Source: Methanobacteriaceae archaeon (lineage in GTDB: Archaea > Methanobacteriota > Methanobacteria > Methanobacteriales > Methanobacteriaceae). From it: DNA of 5,066 nucleotides. Below, in pieces: positions 5,011 through 5,066 of the stretch (the first letter of the stretch is position 1; the number at the start of each line of letters is the position of its first letter). The notes under the pieces were generated by a model. That model was not told the DNA's origin. It worked only from the letters and a program-made list of their open reading frames with translations, and searched no databases. Where the stretch lies: contig CAAFWR010000049.1 in the NCBI GenBank assembly GCA_900766745.1, forward strand, positions 1 through 5,066, given 5' to 3'. Both the position numbers and the translations under genes were made by a program.

Positions 5011-5066
5011 GGATGGAGGAGCTATTTTTTGGTCTGGTGCTAATGGTACTTTGTCTGATTGTAATT
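4991..5066 (+). pseudogene. Second adhesin-like fragment, 5'-truncated, runs off the right edge
   Basis: The plus strand reads NFSFQNGDGGAIFWSGANG and then TLSDCN, the same beta-helix module type as at the left edge. A TAA (4988-4990) directly precedes the first codon and no start codon is available in this frame. An ATG at 4959 opens a different frame that runs through the same DNA; a single frameshift near 4988-4992 could have joined the two, but this cannot be shown from 76 bases. The module type is recognisable; whether the gene is broken or merely frameshifted upstream remains open. Confidence 0.55.

Noticed and set aside
4959..5066. Plus-strand ATG frame with a hydrophobic stretch (FFGLVLMVLCLIVI) resembling a signal peptide
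   Set aside because: It overlaps the adhesin module in another frame, and the hydrophobicity comes from shifted GGT/GCT/TTT codons. The adhesin frame carries the recognisable repeats. A frameshift joining the two remains possible.

Overview
The window is AT-rich archaeal DNA, most probably from Methanobrevibacter or a close relative in Methanobacteriales. The evidence is a TrpB2-type tryptophan synthase, archaeal TATA elements placed for leaderless transcripts, a TGTACA motif like the TRP box of the methanogen repressor TrpY, and beta-helix adhesin-like modules at both ends. The genus is inferred, not proven.

Layout, left to right. (1) 1-164, minus strand: a piece of an adhesin-like beta-helix gene with no start codon. 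(2) 165-528: a mostly empty AT-rich spacer that ends in two TRP-box-like sites and a TATA box. (3) 529-1836, plus: stand-alone trpB2, followed by a T-run terminator. (4) 1872-2284: an array of 59 contiguous 7-bp units filling the space up to the next gene. All 23 AA(G/C)TT cores in it sit in one 7-bp register without any indel. (5) 2300-3079, plus: a small ParA/Soj ATPase without an N-terminal HTH. (6) 3076-3759, plus, overlapping by 4 bp: a 227-residue protein with a ParB-like N-terminal ParA-contact motif (GLGKGLDSLIP), a very acidic linker of about 125 residues and a short C-terminal domain, but none of ParB's CTPase or HTH domains. (7) 3756-4871, minus, convergent and sharing CTAG at the stops: a radical SAM/helix-hairpin-helix protein of the putative DNA modification/repair family. 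(8) 4991-5066, plus: a second adhesin-like fragment, again with a stop just upstream, sharing a 22-bp exact inverted repeat with the left fragment.

Main result: items 4-6 look like one functional unit, a DNA partition or positioning cassette built from a heptad array, a ParA and an atypical ParB-like partner. The nearest known parallel is the delta-omega system of plasmid pSM19035. There, contiguous 7-bp heptads in direct and inverted orientation (WATCACW) lie in the promoter of the ParA gene and act as both centromere and operator. Here the unit is WAA(G/C)TTW, the array is far longer and the partner protein is different. The array and gene order are read from the sequence; the function is inferred. 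trpB2 upstream and the radical SAM gene downstream appear to be independent transcription units.
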